In this document: piece by piece, positions 1 through 8,376 of the stretch
Numbering within the stretch: position 1 is the stretch's first letter
Layout: each line of letters starts with the position of its first letter
Source: Rhodomicrobium sp963757195
Lineage (GTDB): Bacteria > Pseudomonadota > Alphaproteobacteria > Rhizobiales > Rhodomicrobiaceae
Reading direction: 5' to 3'
DNA: 64,000 nucleotides
Assembly (NCBI GenBank): GCA_963757195.1
Contig: CAVWQG010000005.1
Coordinates: forward strand, 124,001-188,000
Made by a program: the position numbers and the translations under genes
The notes under the pieces: model-generated
What the model was told of the DNA's origin: nothing
Seen by the model: the letters and a program-made list of their open reading frames with translations, nothing else
Databases searched by the model: none

Positions 1-53
1 TGAACACCCGAAAGCTACCCACCACAGACTTCGTCCAGCGGTGGCGAAGCAAG

Positions 54-1433
54 TCAGTGCTGCAACGACTTGCGGAGAGGCCTGTTGAGGAGAATGATCG
101 ACACGCCCGCGGCGGCGGCCACGCCAGCGATCATGAGGAAGAAGTTGGGCTTCTCCATGCTGCTCCAATAGGAGCCGAGCCAGCCGGCCATGAAGTTGCC
201 CAGGAAGCTCGTGGAAAGCCAGACCCCCATCATCATGGATAGTATGCGCACCGGCGCGACTTTCGAGACGAGCGACAGCCCAACCGGGGAAAGATAAAGT
301 TCGCCGATGGTGATGATCGCGAAGAACGCGAACAGCCAAAGCCAGCTCGATTTTTCGCCGGGGCCGACATAGAGAGCCGCCCCAACCATCAGGAGATAGG
401 CAAGCGCGACGATGAAACAGCCCATCGCCATCTTGGTGACGGTTGACGGTTCGCGGCCCCTTCGCGATTGGATCGCCCACAGCTCCACGATCAGCGGCGT
501 GAAGGCGAAGATCATGAACGGGTTGAACGCCTGGAACCACGTCACCGGGATCTCGCCTTGCCAGAACAGGAGGTTGATCGAGCGGTCGGTGTAGCTGTCG
601 GCCCAGAGCGCGATGGTGTTGCCCTGCTGCTCATAGGTGGCCCAGAACAAGGTGTTCGGCAGGAAGAGGATGAGCAGGGCGAAAATCGCGCGCCAGTCTT
701 CGCGGCTCAGCGGATCGTGCTCGATGTGCGCGGCTTTGGCCTTCTGCAACTCGTCCGGCGGCAGTTCCCGAAGCCCGCGCAGATAAATCAAAAGCCCGAT
801 CACCATGCCGACGCCCGCCGCGCCGAAGCCGTAGTGCCAGCCCCATTTCTCGCCGAGCGTCCCGCAGATCAGCGGCGCGAGAAAAGCCCCCACATTGATG
901 CCGACATAAAAAATCGAGTAAGCGCTGTCGCGGCGTGGATCGCCCTCCTTGTAGAGGCCGCCGACCTGCGTCGAGATGTTCGGCTTGAAGAGGCCATTCG
1001 CGAAAATCAGCGTCAGCAGCGCGAAAAGCAGAAGCGGCTCGAAAGCCATCATGAAGTGACCGATGGCCATCAGGCTCGCGCCGATGACCACCGTTTTGCG
1101 CTGGCCGAGCACCCGGTCGGCAAGGAGGCCGCCCAATACCGGGGTGAGATAGACGAGCGCCGTATAGGTTCCATAAATCTGCGAGGCGAGGGGCTGCGCT
1201 TCGAGCGGGCCGAAAATCGTTTCAAGGCCGCCCTTCAGTGTCGCAAGCCCGATCACCTGCGACGCATGCTCGGGCAGAAGCACGTATTTTACGAGGTAGA
1301 GCACGAGGAGCGCGCGCATCCCATAATAGGAGAAGCGCTCCCACATCTCCGTCGCGAACAGAAAGGAAAGCCCGCGCGGGTGGCCGAAAAGCTGTTTAGG
1401 TTCTATTTCTAAGATTGCGGTTTCGGCTTCCAT
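54..1433 (-). CDS. POT/PTR2-family proton-coupled oligopeptide transporter
   Basis: This is a proton-dependent oligopeptide transporter of the inner membrane, MFS fold, about 459 residues, which is normal for bacterial POT proteins. The family signature E-x-x-E-R-F-x-Y-Y-G lies near residues 28-38 (EMWERFSYYG), followed by many hydrophobic helices. The PTR2-type segment FYVGINVGAFLAP is in the middle. A longer reading from a TTG at 1448 exists, but the ATG at 1433 has a GAGGG Shine-Dalgarno about 7 bases upstream, so that start is preferred. It stands alone; its neighbour to the right is divergent. Substrates (di/tripeptides) are inferred from the family. Confidence 0.9.
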   Translation of the reverse strand: MEAETAILEIEPKQLFGHPRGLSFLFATEMWERFSYYGMRALLVLYLVKYVLLPEHASQVIGLATLKGGLETIFGPLEAQPLASQIYGTYTALVYLTPVLGGLLADRVLGQRKTVVIGASLMAIGHFMMAFEPLLLFALLTLIFANGLFKPNISTQVGGLYKEGDPRRDSAYSIFYVGINVGAFLAPLICGTLGEKWGWHYGFGAAGVGMVIGLLIYLRGLRELPPDELQKAKAAHIEHDPLSREDWRAIFALLILFLPNTLFWATYEQQGNTIALWADSYTDRSINLLFWQGEIPVTWFQAFNPFMIFAFTPLIVELWAIQSRRGREPSTVTKMAMGCFIVALAYLLMVGAALYVGPGEKSSWLWLFAFFAIITIGELYLSPVGLSLVSKVAPVRILSMMMGVWLSTSFLGNFMAGWLGSYWSSMEKPNFFLMIAGVAAAAGVSIILLNRPLRKSLQH

Positions 1434-1563
1434 GGCTATCCCTCGCAACCGGAACTAGCGGTGTGGCACGGAATTGGCAAGCCGCGTTTTCGGCGTGAAA
1501 CTCGTGAGGACGCGTGAGAGCTTCTCAATCTAATAGTCCCTCTTGCAGTGAACCAGCCCAGCA

Positions 1564-2649
1564 ATGAAAGCCTGGCTTCAAACCCATCATGCGAAACTGC
1601 AATTCAGCCTTCGCATGACACTTGCCGCGCTCCTGAGCTATGGGCTTGGAGAAGCCATCGGACTGACGCAGGTCTACTGGGCGGTGCTGTCGTCGGTGAT
1701 CGTCATTCAGGGAAGCGTCGGTGGTTCGGTGAGGGCAGGGCTTTACCGCCTCGTCGGGACTGTCGGCGGGGCATTCTGGGGCGCGGTTGTGGCTGGCCTG
1801 TTGCCGCATGACAACCCGGGCGCGCTGGCGCTTGCGCTTGTGGTTGCGATCGCGCCGCTTTCGGTCGTCACCGCTTTCCGGACGGACTACCGCATTGCCC
1901 CCATTACGGCGATTATCGTTTTGATGGGCGCAGCGCTTCAGCAAGCTGCTCCCTTTTCCGCGGCGCTGGAGCGGGTTTTCGAAATCACCCTTGGCAGCGC
2001 GGTCGCCGTTGCGGTTGCGCTTTTTCTCTTTCCCGCGCGCGCTCACGTCCTTTTGGCGCGATCCGTCGGTGACGCTGTCGCCGATATGGCCCGCATCGTT
2101 TCCATGCTGGCCGAAGCCCACGGCCAGGGCGTCGACCGGGACGCCCTCCTGAAAATTCAGCTCCGCTGCAGCGCCGCCGTCGCGAAAGCAGACTCGCGGG
2201 CGGCAGAAGCGAAGGTCGAGCGCGCGAACCGCCTCGCGGATGGCCCCGATCCCGAGCCGCTTTCCCGCACGCTGCGCCGCCTTCGAAACGACATGGCCAT
2301 GCTGTCGCGGGCACTCGTGACTCCCTTCCCGGAAGCGATGCGAAGCCCTTTTGTTAACGAGCTGACCGTAACTCTCCATGCTCTTGCCGCGTGGCTTTCG
2401 GCCATGCCGGAATCGCTGTCATCCGGGAAGAGCGCCCCTGGCTTGCAAGATATCAAAACGGCCGTTGAAGGCTTTCGCAGCGCGATCGCGCAGCCAAGGC
2501 AGGAGCGGTTTCCTTCCACCGCCGAAAAGGCGGACATGCAGCGCGTCTTCGTCCTGCTCTTTATCTTCGATCAGATGCTCCAGAACCTGCAAGACTTGGC
2601 CGACCGCGCCCGCGAATTGGCCGAGAGCGAGCACAAGCCCGCGCCGTAA
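1564..2649 (+). CDS. FUSC-family inner-membrane protein (aromatic acid/fusaric acid exporter type)
   Basis: The 361-residue product resembles the membrane half of FUSC/AaeB-like exporters. The first ~155 residues form about five or six hydrophobic helices with the conserved stretch VYWAVLSSVIVIQGSVGG and the GTVGGAFWGAV motif. The C-terminal ~200 residues are soluble and helix-rich. Full AaeB-like proteins are about 650 residues with two membrane units, so this is the shorter single-unit form. The ribosome binding site before the ATG is weak. The role as an efflux component for aromatic acids is a family inference; no membrane-fusion partner gene is adjacent. Confidence 0.75.
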   Translation: MKAWLQTHHAKLQFSLRMTLAALLSYGLGEAIGLTQVYWAVLSSVIVIQGSVGGSVRAGLYRLVGTVGGAFWGAVVAGLLPHDNPGALALALVVAIAPLSVVTAFRTDYRIAPITAIIVLMGAALQQAAPFSAALERVFEITLGSAVAVAVALFLFPARAHVLLARSVGDAVADMARIVSMLAEAHGQGVDRDALLKIQLRCSAAVAKADSRAAEAKVERANRLADGPDPEPLSRTLRRLRNDMAMLSRALVTPFPEAMRSPFVNELTVTLHALAAWLSAMPESLSSGKSAPGLQDIKTAVEGFRSAIAQPRQERFPSTAEKADMQRVFVLLFIFDQMLQNLQDLADRARELAESEHKPAP

Positions 2650-2778
2650 GAGATTCTACATTGAATGAAATTATCATCATGTTGACGCGATCCGGGCCTA
2701 ATCCGCTTTTCGCAAGGCTGAATTAAGTGAGTTGTAACCGGAATTCGGCATTGTATGCATACGTGTGAGGAGTTCACG

Positions 2779-3420
2779 ATGTTGCGTGCGGTCCGTTTGT
2801 TGTTGCTTTGCGCGGTCTTAGGCGGCTGTTCGACGGCGTCGGGCGGCATTGCATCTCTGACGGGCATGGGAGGAGGCGGTCCTTCCGACATGCCATCGAA
2901 GGCAGCGGTGACGCCACCTCCATCGCAAAGCTCAGGCGGCAACGGCATCTGGGCGAATTTCTCGTCGACCTTCAGCTCTGGCGAGCAGCCCGCGGCTGCG
3001 CCGCAGAAGAGCACCGATGAGGCGATGCCGGGACTGGACCCGAACGAGGCGCTTCGCCTTGTTAACGAGTACCGCTCATCAAAGGGCCTCTCCGCCCTTT
3101 CATTAGACAGCCATGCCACGGCAGCGGCCGAAATTCTCGCCAGGGACATGGCCAGCCACGACCATATGTCTCACGTTGGCCCGAACGGAGCGGATCTTCA
3201 GAAGCGCCTGACCATGTCGGGATACCGCTTCAGGGTCGCGGCGGAGAATGTGGGCGTCGGCCAGAAGTCCTTTGCGCAAATCGTCGAGGGATGGAAACAA
3301 AGCCCGCCTCACAGCCGGAACTTGCTCCTCGCCGACGCGAAGCATATGGGCATCGCCTACGAGTATAAGCCGGACACGAAGTACAAGACGTACTGGACGC
3401 TGGTCGTGGCCGCGCCTTAA
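2779..3420 (+). CDS. CAP-domain (SCP/PR1-like) lipoprotein
   Basis: A 213-residue exported protein. The N-terminus has a hydrophobic segment ending in a lipobox (LGGC, Cys near residue 17), so it is probably lipid-anchored. Residues ~25-90 are Ser/Gly/Pro-rich and low complexity. The C-terminal ~120 residues match the bacterial CAP domain: LVNEYRSSKGLSALSLD, a MASHDHMSHVGPNG region with the expected histidines, AENVGVGQ, and SPPHSRNLL followed by MGIAY. An upstream in-frame ATG at 2755 is possible, but the ATG at 2779 has GAGGAG seven bases before it. The molecular function of bacterial CAP proteins is poorly defined. Confidence 0.88.
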   Translation: MLRAVRLLLLCAVLGGCSTASGGIASLTGMGGGGPSDMPSKAAVTPPPSQSSGGNGIWANFSSTFSSGEQPAAAPQKSTDEAMPGLDPNEALRLVNEYRSSKGLSALSLDSHATAAAEILARDMASHDHMSHVGPNGADLQKRLTMSGYRFRVAAENVGVGQKSFAQIVEGWKQSPPHSRNLLLADAKHMGIAYEYKPDTKYKTYWTLVVAAP

Positions 3421-3445
3421 TCAAAGTTCGACGGGCGCCCCCGCT

Positions 3446-3571
3446 GTCATCCCGGAAAGGCGCAGCCTTATCCGGGATCGTAACAAAGTGAAACGTCTAC
3501 GTTTTTGCGATCCCGGCTCGCGCTTCGCTTGGCCGGGACGACCGAAGGGGGCTGCGCTTGGCCGGGATGAC
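3446..3571. repeat. Palindromic repeat family A, copy 1
   Basis: Begins GTCATCCCGG and ends CCGGGATGAC. The left half folds into a hairpin around CCGGA/TCCGG and the right half around ATCCCGG/CCGGGAT. Three further copies lie at 26005, 50515 and 52621. This copy is about 30 bases longer because its right-hand terminus is duplicated. Confidence 0.85.
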
Positions 3572-3692
3572 AAGCCGTCGGCCAAATTGGCGAAGTGTGC
3601 TTAATCAGGGACGATGAAACGGACGTAATCCGGCTGCTTCGATCCTGTGCTAAGCTGCATATCTTCTCGCAGCAACGACATTCCGGATCGTG

Positions 3693-5618
3693 ATGAGCAC
3701 CACAACTTCTACGGCTTACCTGCCGCAAGGCATAGCTGCGCTCCCTCAGGGACACAGCAGAGCATTGGCTTTATCGGCGCTCGGCGTTGTTTTCGGCGAC
3801 ATCGGCACAAGCCCGCTCTACACCTTGAAAGTCGTGCTCGCCGCTAGCGGCTCCCCGGTCGCGGATCGCATCACGGTGCTCGGCAGCCTCTCTCTCATCT
3901 TCTGGTCGCTGATCATCGTAACGACGATCAAATATGTCGGCGTGGCCATGCGGGTCGATAACCACGGCGAAGGCGGCATCATGGCTTTGATGGCGCTTCT
4001 CAGCGGCCGGAAGGGCCTGGCGAGCGGCCGCACGAGAAAGAGAGCGTTCATCGTCGGCATCGGCCTGATCGGCGCCGCGCTCATTTACGGAGACGGGGTG
4101 ATTACGCCCGCCATCTCAGTGCTATCGGCGCTCGAAGGGCTTTCGGTGGTGACGAGCCGGCTGGAGGCGTATGTGGTGCCGGCGACGGTTCTCATTCTCG
4201 TTCTCTTGTTCCTATTCCAGCCGCAGGGCACGAAGCGTATCGGCGCATTGTTCGGGCCGATTATGGCCCTATGGTTCTTGACGCTCGGCATCCTCGGCCT
4301 TCTGGGGATCGTCCAGAATCCCATGGTGCTCGCGGCGGCCAACCCGCTTTATGGCCTTGAGTATCTGGCGTCGGGGGGAATGACATCCTTCCTCGTTCTC
4401 GGCGCGGTCTTTCTCTGCGTAACAGGCGCGGAAGCGCTTTACGCGGACATGGGCCACTTCGGACGCGGCCCCATTCGCCTGGCCTGGTTCAGCGTCGTCT
4501 TCCCCTGCCTCGTCCTGAATTACGCGGGCCAGTCCGCCCTCGTGCTGAACGGCGCGCCCATTACCGATAATATGTTCTACGCGCTTTGCCCAAGAGTGGC
4601 TCTTGTGCCCTTCGTCATCCTGGCGACCGTGGCCACGATCATCGCGAGCCAGGCCATCATAACGGGCGCTTTCTCGATGACGCGGCAGGCGATCCAGCTC
4701 AGCTGGCTGCCCCGCCTTAAGATCACGCAGACCTCCCCGCTGGGCTATGGCCAAATTTATATCGGCGCCGTGAACTGGATCATGATGGTCATCACCATCG
4801 GTCTCACGATCGCTTTCCGGAAATCCGATAATCTTGCCGCCGCTTATGGCATCGCCGTCTCGGGCACGATGCTGATGACCTCGATGCTTCTCTACATCGC
4901 CATGATTGAGAAGCTCCGTTGGAGCCAGCCTCTGAGCATGGCCGTAGCCGCAGGTTTCATCCTGGTCGACAGCGCGTTTTTGATCGCAAACTCGGCGAAG
5001 ATGCTCGACGGCGGCTACATTCCCCTTGCCCTTGCCGCTGTCGTCTATGGCGTGATGTGGGTCTGGCACTCCGGGCGGGAGGCCGTGATGCAGGTTCTCA
5101 GGTCAAAATATCAACGGACCGAAACATTCCTGAACGATCTCGCCGCAAGAGGGATTCCCCGCGTGCCCGGGACCGCGGTTTTCCTCACACGCTCAAAGGA
5201 AGGCGTCCCGCCGGTCATGGCCTGGCACGTCAGACACAATCGCGCGCTCCATGAGCGGGTCATGGTCATCAATGTGTCGATCGAGTCCGTGCCCTTTATT
5301 CACCCGACCGACCGCTTCCGCTTCATTGAGGAAGCGCCGAATTTCTGGAGGGCTTCCGTCCATTACGGCTACATGGAGCGGCCTGCGATCCCTCCCATCC
5401 TGGAAGAAGCGAATGCAGCGGGCTGCGATCTCGATTTGAGCGATGTCACCTACTATGTAGGCCGGGAGACGGTCGTTCCGCGCCCCGACGGCAAAGGACT
5501 TCCCCGATGGCAGGAGTTCATTTTCGCCGCCATGGAGCGCAACGCCGCTCAGGTCACCGACTTTTTCCGCCTCCCCGTCGATCAGGTGGTGGAGATAGGG
5601 CGGCAGGTCGCGATTTAG
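3693..5618 (+). CDS. kup: Kup-type low-affinity potassium uptake permease
   Basis: K+/H+ symporter of the Kup/HAK family in the inner membrane. The 641-residue length is typical. The diagnostic GVVFGDIGTSPLYTLK segment is near residues 30-45, followed by about twelve hydrophobic helices including the family segments DNHGEGGIMALMAL and YGDGVITPAISVLSA. The C-terminal ~170 residues are cytoplasmic (VPGTAVFLTRSKEGVPP, YYVGRETVVPR). Start is the ATG at 3693; a GTG immediately before it at 3690 is possible, and neither has a strong ribosome binding site. Single gene, with repeat elements on both sides. Confidence 0.95.
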   Translation: MSTTTSTAYLPQGIAALPQGHSRALALSALGVVFGDIGTSPLYTLKVVLAASGSPVADRITVLGSLSLIFWSLIIVTTIKYVGVAMRVDNHGEGGIMALMALLSGRKGLASGRTRKRAFIVGIGLIGAALIYGDGVITPAISVLSALEGLSVVTSRLEAYVVPATVLILVLLFLFQPQGTKRIGALFGPIMALWFLTLGILGLLGIVQNPMVLAAANPLYGLEYLASGGMTSFLVLGAVFLCVTGAEALYADMGHFGRGPIRLAWFSVVFPCLVLNYAGQSALVLNGAPITDNMFYALCPRVALVPFVILATVATIIASQAIITGAFSMTRQAIQLSWLPRLKITQTSPLGYGQIYIGAVNWIMMVITIGLTIAFRKSDNLAAAYGIAVSGTMLMTSMLLYIAMIEKLRWSQPLSMAVAAGFILVDSAFLIANSAKMLDGGYIPLALAAVVYGVMWVWHSGREAVMQVLRSKYQRTETFLNDLAARGIPRVPGTAVFLTRSKEGVPPVMAWHVRHNRALHERVMVINVSIESVPFIHPTDRFRFIEEAPNFWRASVHYGYMERPAIPPILEEANAAGCDLDLSDVTYYVGRETVVPRPDGKGLPRWQEFIFAAMERNAAQVTDFFRLPVDQVVEIGRQVAI

Positions 5619-5621
5619 GAT

Positions 5622-5742
5622 GTTGAAAATGGCGGGAAATCTAGGCTTCATCCTTCGACAAGCTCAGGATGAGGCAGAGTGATTTCCACGGCTTGAACCT
5701 CATGGTGAGCCTGTCGAACCGTGGGCCGCATCGTTTTTCAGC
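5622..5742. repeat. Interspersed repeat family B, copy 1
   Basis: About 120 bases starting GTTGAAAA and ending TTTTTCAGC. Internally it carries two opposed CCTTCGACA/TGTCGAA segments. It begins just after the kup stop codon. A second full copy lies at 6518-6639 and a truncated one at 25939. Confidence 0.8.
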
Positions 5743-5774
5743 CGTTGGACGAGAGCGCCGATTAAGGAGTTGCC

Positions 5775-6488
5775 ATGTGCGGACGTTTCACGCAGGCTTT
5801 TACATGGGCGGAGGTCGTCGCCTTCTACCGGCTCGTGGATGAGATCGCGCCGTCATTGTCCGCCTCGTGGAATGTCGCGCCGACGCACGGCGCTGGCGTC
5901 ATCGTTCTCGACCGCGATGGTCTTCGCTTGGCGCCGATGCGCTGGGGCCTCGTGCCGTCCTGGGCGAAGGACCCGTCCATCGGTTCGAAGCTCATCAATG
6001 CGCGGTGCGAGACGCTTGGCGAAAAGCCTGCCTTCCGCCGGGCGCTGAGATCACGCCGGTGCATCGTGCCAATTTCCGGCTTCTATGAGTGGCAGCGGCA
6101 GGGCCGGGGCAAGCAGCCCTGGTTCGTCACGAGCGCGGACGACAAGCCTCTGACGCTCGCCGGGCTGTGGGAAGAGTGGAACGGGCTTCTGTCCTTCACG
6201 GTCATCACCGTGCCTGCGAACGAGAAGGTCGCCACGATCCACGACCGGATGCCGGCCATCCTTTCGCTGGAAGAAGCGCTCGGGTGGCTGAAAACCGGCG
6301 ACACGGCGCTTCTCAAGCCCTGCCCGTCAGACGCGCTGGCGGCGTGGACGGTTTCAACCCGCGTCAATTCACCGGCGAACAACGATCCCCGGCTCGCGGA
6401 GAGGACCGCGCCGCTTGCTCCGGTCGCTGAGGCGGCGCCGGACGATAAAATCGAACAGAAGCCTGCACAGCTTCCCCTGCTGCTCTGA
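5775..6488 (+). CDS. yedK: SOS response-associated peptidase (SRAP/YedK, HMCES family)
   Basis: SRAP proteins form covalent crosslinks with abasic sites in single-stranded DNA. The catalytic Cys2 is present right after the initiator Met (MCGRFT), which fixes the start; AAGGAG lies just upstream. Other active-site positions are visible: N75 in INARCET, E105 in GFYEW and H156 in HDRMP. The 237-residue length fits the family. The C-terminal ~35 residues are a low-complexity Ala/Pro tail. The gene stands alone between two copies of repeat family B, and no LexA box is evident. Confidence 0.95.
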   Translation: MCGRFTQAFTWAEVVAFYRLVDEIAPSLSASWNVAPTHGAGVIVLDRDGLRLAPMRWGLVPSWAKDPSIGSKLINARCETLGEKPAFRRALRSRRCIVPISGFYEWQRQGRGKQPWFVTSADDKPLTLAGLWEEWNGLLSFTVITVPANEKVATIHDRMPAILSLEEALGWLKTGDTALLKPCPSDALAAWTVSTRVNSPANNDPRLAERTAPLAPVAEAAPDDKIEQKPAQLPLLL

Positions 6489-6517
6489 GCACGAGCCGCC
6501 AATGGCCAACGGACTAT

Positions 6518-6639
6518 GCTGAAAAGGGCGGAAATCCAGGCTTCATCCTTCGACAGGCTCAAGGATGAGGTCGCGCGATTTCAACGACTTGCACCTCATG
6601 GTGAGCTTGTCGAACCATGGGCCGCATTCGTTTTTCAGC
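6518..6639. repeat. Interspersed repeat family B, copy 2
   Basis: Same element as at 5622 with terminal GCTGAAAA and TTTTTCAGC. Copies 1 and 2 bracket the SRAP gene in the same orientation. Confidence 0.8.
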
Positions 6640-6645
6640 AGCCTG

Positions 6646-6720
6646 CTAGTCTAATACAGGCGGCCGGAAGTTCGCTTGAGTGCGTGCGGCAAAATGGGTG
6701 CGAACTTGCCTCCGGCTATG
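6646..6720. repeat. Degenerate CTAG-palindrome family C, copy 1
   Basis: Carries the family core GCGGCCGGAAGTTCGCTTGA and a complementary GCGAACTT arm. The outer ends are decayed (CTAGTCTAATACAGG on the left). Better copies lie at 54570 and 62319. Confidence 0.65.
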
Positions 6721-6834
6721 CCTCGCATACTCAAGGAACGCAAACAGCATTGCGAAGTCGATCTATCGTTGAACGTGAACTCCACGCCCTGGTCGTGGTT
6801 CTTCTTAACTGGCGGATTTATAGAAGGGTGCTTC

Positions 6835-7314
6835 ATGAAAGCGATAACTTGCTGCGCAGCATTATCAGTCTTGGTTAGCGGCGCTTCGTTTGCTGAATCG
6901 CTAAGTGGCAACAGCGCCTTAACTCTCGGCGCCTTGGTGGTTCAATACTCGCCTAGCTCTACGGCCATCGATAAGAGCGTGCTGGAGAAGTTCCTGAATG
7001 GTCTGACTAATGTGCGTTATCCATCGAATAAGAAAATATCTGTTGTGGCCGATTCAGTTGCATGCAGAGCAAGTAACGTGGATATCACCCATCACAGCTG
7101 CGACCTGACATTCGGGACAAAGAAAATAGCGCTGACCGGCAGGAAAGCTCTTGAGCTTTATACAACTTTGGCAGCGTTAGGAGTACCTGCAAGCGGGGGC
7201 GCCGGCTCCATGTTCGAGACGATCTCAAATCTTAATTGTACAATTGATCCTGGCGAGGTCAGGAATAAGGACAGTGGGGGAGCAAACTGCAGCTTCAAAA
7301 CGGAGGGCTCTTAA
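6835..7314 (+). CDS. Secreted hypothetical protein (orphan, lower GC)
   Basis: I do not recognise this family. The 159-residue product begins with a clear signal peptide (residues 1-20, cleavage near SFAES). The mature part has five cysteines (in ACRAS, HSCDL, LNCTI and NCSFK contexts), which suggests disulfides in the periplasm or outside the cell. GAAGGG precedes the ATG at 6835. Longer upstream readings run through repeat DNA and are unlikely. Codon use is visibly more A/T-rich than that of its neighbours, and the gene sits directly behind a cluster of repeats, so recent acquisition is plausible. Confidence 0.7.
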   Translation: MKAITCCAALSVLVSGASFAESLSGNSALTLGALVVQYSPSSTAIDKSVLEKFLNGLTNVRYPSNKKISVVADSVACRASNVDITHHSCDLTFGTKKIALTGRKALELYTTLAALGVPASGGAGSMFETISNLNCTIDPGEVRNKDSGGANCSFKTEGS

Positions 7315-7441
7315 AGGAACACTCTCGGCTTTGCCAGCGAATGCGCGCCGGTTTGAGCGAACAGGCGCTCGATTGGCGAAACTGCAAACAAGCTGCAGTG
7401 CCACGGCCGGGATACAAAAAAAGCCGGTTGGCCCGTGCGGA

Positions 7442-7813
7442 TCAGGCCGTCACCCCTTCCTTGGCAGGCTGAATTTCGACGCTCGTGCCGCAGCCACAGG
7501 CGCTCGTCTGGTTGGGATTATGAAAGACGAACCCGGATGTGAGCTTGTCGGTCTTGAAGTCCATCTCCGTGCCAAGCAGGTAAAGGATCGCAGACGGATC
7601 GACGAGGATGCGCACGCCCTTGTCCTCGACAACCTCGTCAACCGGGCGCACTTCGGCCGCGTATTCCATGGTGTATTCGAGCCCTGCGCAGCCGCCCTTC
7701 TTTACGCCGACGCGCAAGCCGGCGACGGGCGTTTCGGAGCGCGCCATGATTGCCTTCACGCGCTCGGCCGCTGCATCGGTCAGCGTCAGAACTTTGGGTT
7801 TCGCCCTTGCCAT
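7442..7813 (-). CDS. sufA: A-type Fe-S carrier (HesB/IscA/SufA family)
   Basis: Last gene of the suf operon. The 123-residue product has the A-type scaffold pattern: GGCAGLEY in the middle and SACGCGTS near the C-terminus, which supplies the three cysteines that hold or transfer an Fe-S cluster. Start is the ATG at 7813, preceded by GGAGGGAAG. A longer reading to 7912 translates repeat F1 and is rejected. It probably accepts clusters from the SufBCD scaffold and passes them to apoproteins; that role is family knowledge. Confidence 0.92.
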   Translation of the reverse strand: MARAKPKVLTLTDAAAERVKAIMARSETPVAGLRVGVKKGGCAGLEYTMEYAAEVRPVDEVVEDKGVRILVDPSAILYLLGTEMDFKTDKLTSGFVFHNPNQTSACGCGTSVEIQPAKEGVTA

Positions 7814-7832
7814 TCTTCTTCCCTCCGGTCGT

Positions 7833-7909
7833 GTCATGGCCGAGGTTGACCCGGCAATCCAGCAAGCGGCAGCGTTTTGCCTGGATGGCGCATCAAGTGC
7901 GGCCATGAC
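7833..7909. repeat. Palindromic repeat family F, copy 1
   Basis: Begins GTCATGGCCG and ends CGGCCATGAC, with inner arms containing ATCCAG and CTGGAT. It sits in the gap between sufT and sufA inside the operon. A related copy separates the nifS-like gene from sufB (14921). Confidence 0.75.
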
Positions 7910-7914
7910 CAAAA

Positions 7915-8376
7915 TTAGAACATGTTCAGCGCCACACGCGCCTCATCCGACATGCGGCTCGGATCCCATGGCGGGTTGAACACAAGCTGCACACGCACAA
8001 GGCCTACGCCCGGCACCGCGCCGACTGCATTCTGCACCCACACCGGCATGTCGCCAGCAACGGGGCACCCCGGCGCGGTTAACGTCATCTCGACGTCCAC
8101 TTCCCGGTCGTCGTTGATATCAATCCTATAAATGAGCCCCAGCTCATAAATATCAACGGGGATCTCGGGATCGTAGACCGTCTTCAAACCGGCGATGATC
8201 CCCTGCGTGATGTTCTCGATCTCTTCCTCAGGAATCGGGTGTTCCTTGAATTCCTTCGCGACCTCAACCGTATGGGCGCACGGCTGCGGCAGATCCTTGT
8301 GCGCGGGCGGCTCCTGTGTACCGTCCCAAGGGGCGTCCTCGATGGGGGTTTTTCTGTCTTGCATGGTCTCGGTCAT
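7915..8376 (-). CDS. sufT: SUF-associated MIP18/DUF59-family Fe-S assembly factor
   Basis: The 153-residue product has the DUF59 domain from about residue 50: TVYDPEIPVDIYELGLIY, then TAPGCPVAGDMP with the conserved Cys, and a C-terminal FNPPWDPSRM motif. The N-terminal ~45 residues are a charged, proline-rich extension typical of SufT. The start codon overlaps the sufS stop in an ATGA, so the two are likely translationally coupled. SufT proteins act in Fe-S cluster maturation or delivery; this is a family inference. Confidence 0.92.
   Translation of the reverse strand: MTETMQDRKTPIEDAPWDGTQEPPAHKDLPQPCAHTVEVAKEFKEHPIPEEEIENITQGIIAGLKTVYDPEIPVDIYELGLIYRIDINDDREVDVEMTLTAPGCPVAGDMPVWVQNAVGAVPGVGLVRVQLVFNPPWDPSRMSDEARVALNMF

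Noticed and set aside
468..1412. Long plus-strand reading frame (314 codons) opposite the POT transporter
   Set aside because: Antisense shadow; composition is Arg/Glu/His-rich with no motifs, while the minus strand has clear POT signatures.
7413..7440. T-rich tract after sufA as a terminator
   Set aside because: TTTTTTT is present on the minus strand, but the stem (GCC/GGC) is too short to support a confident call.
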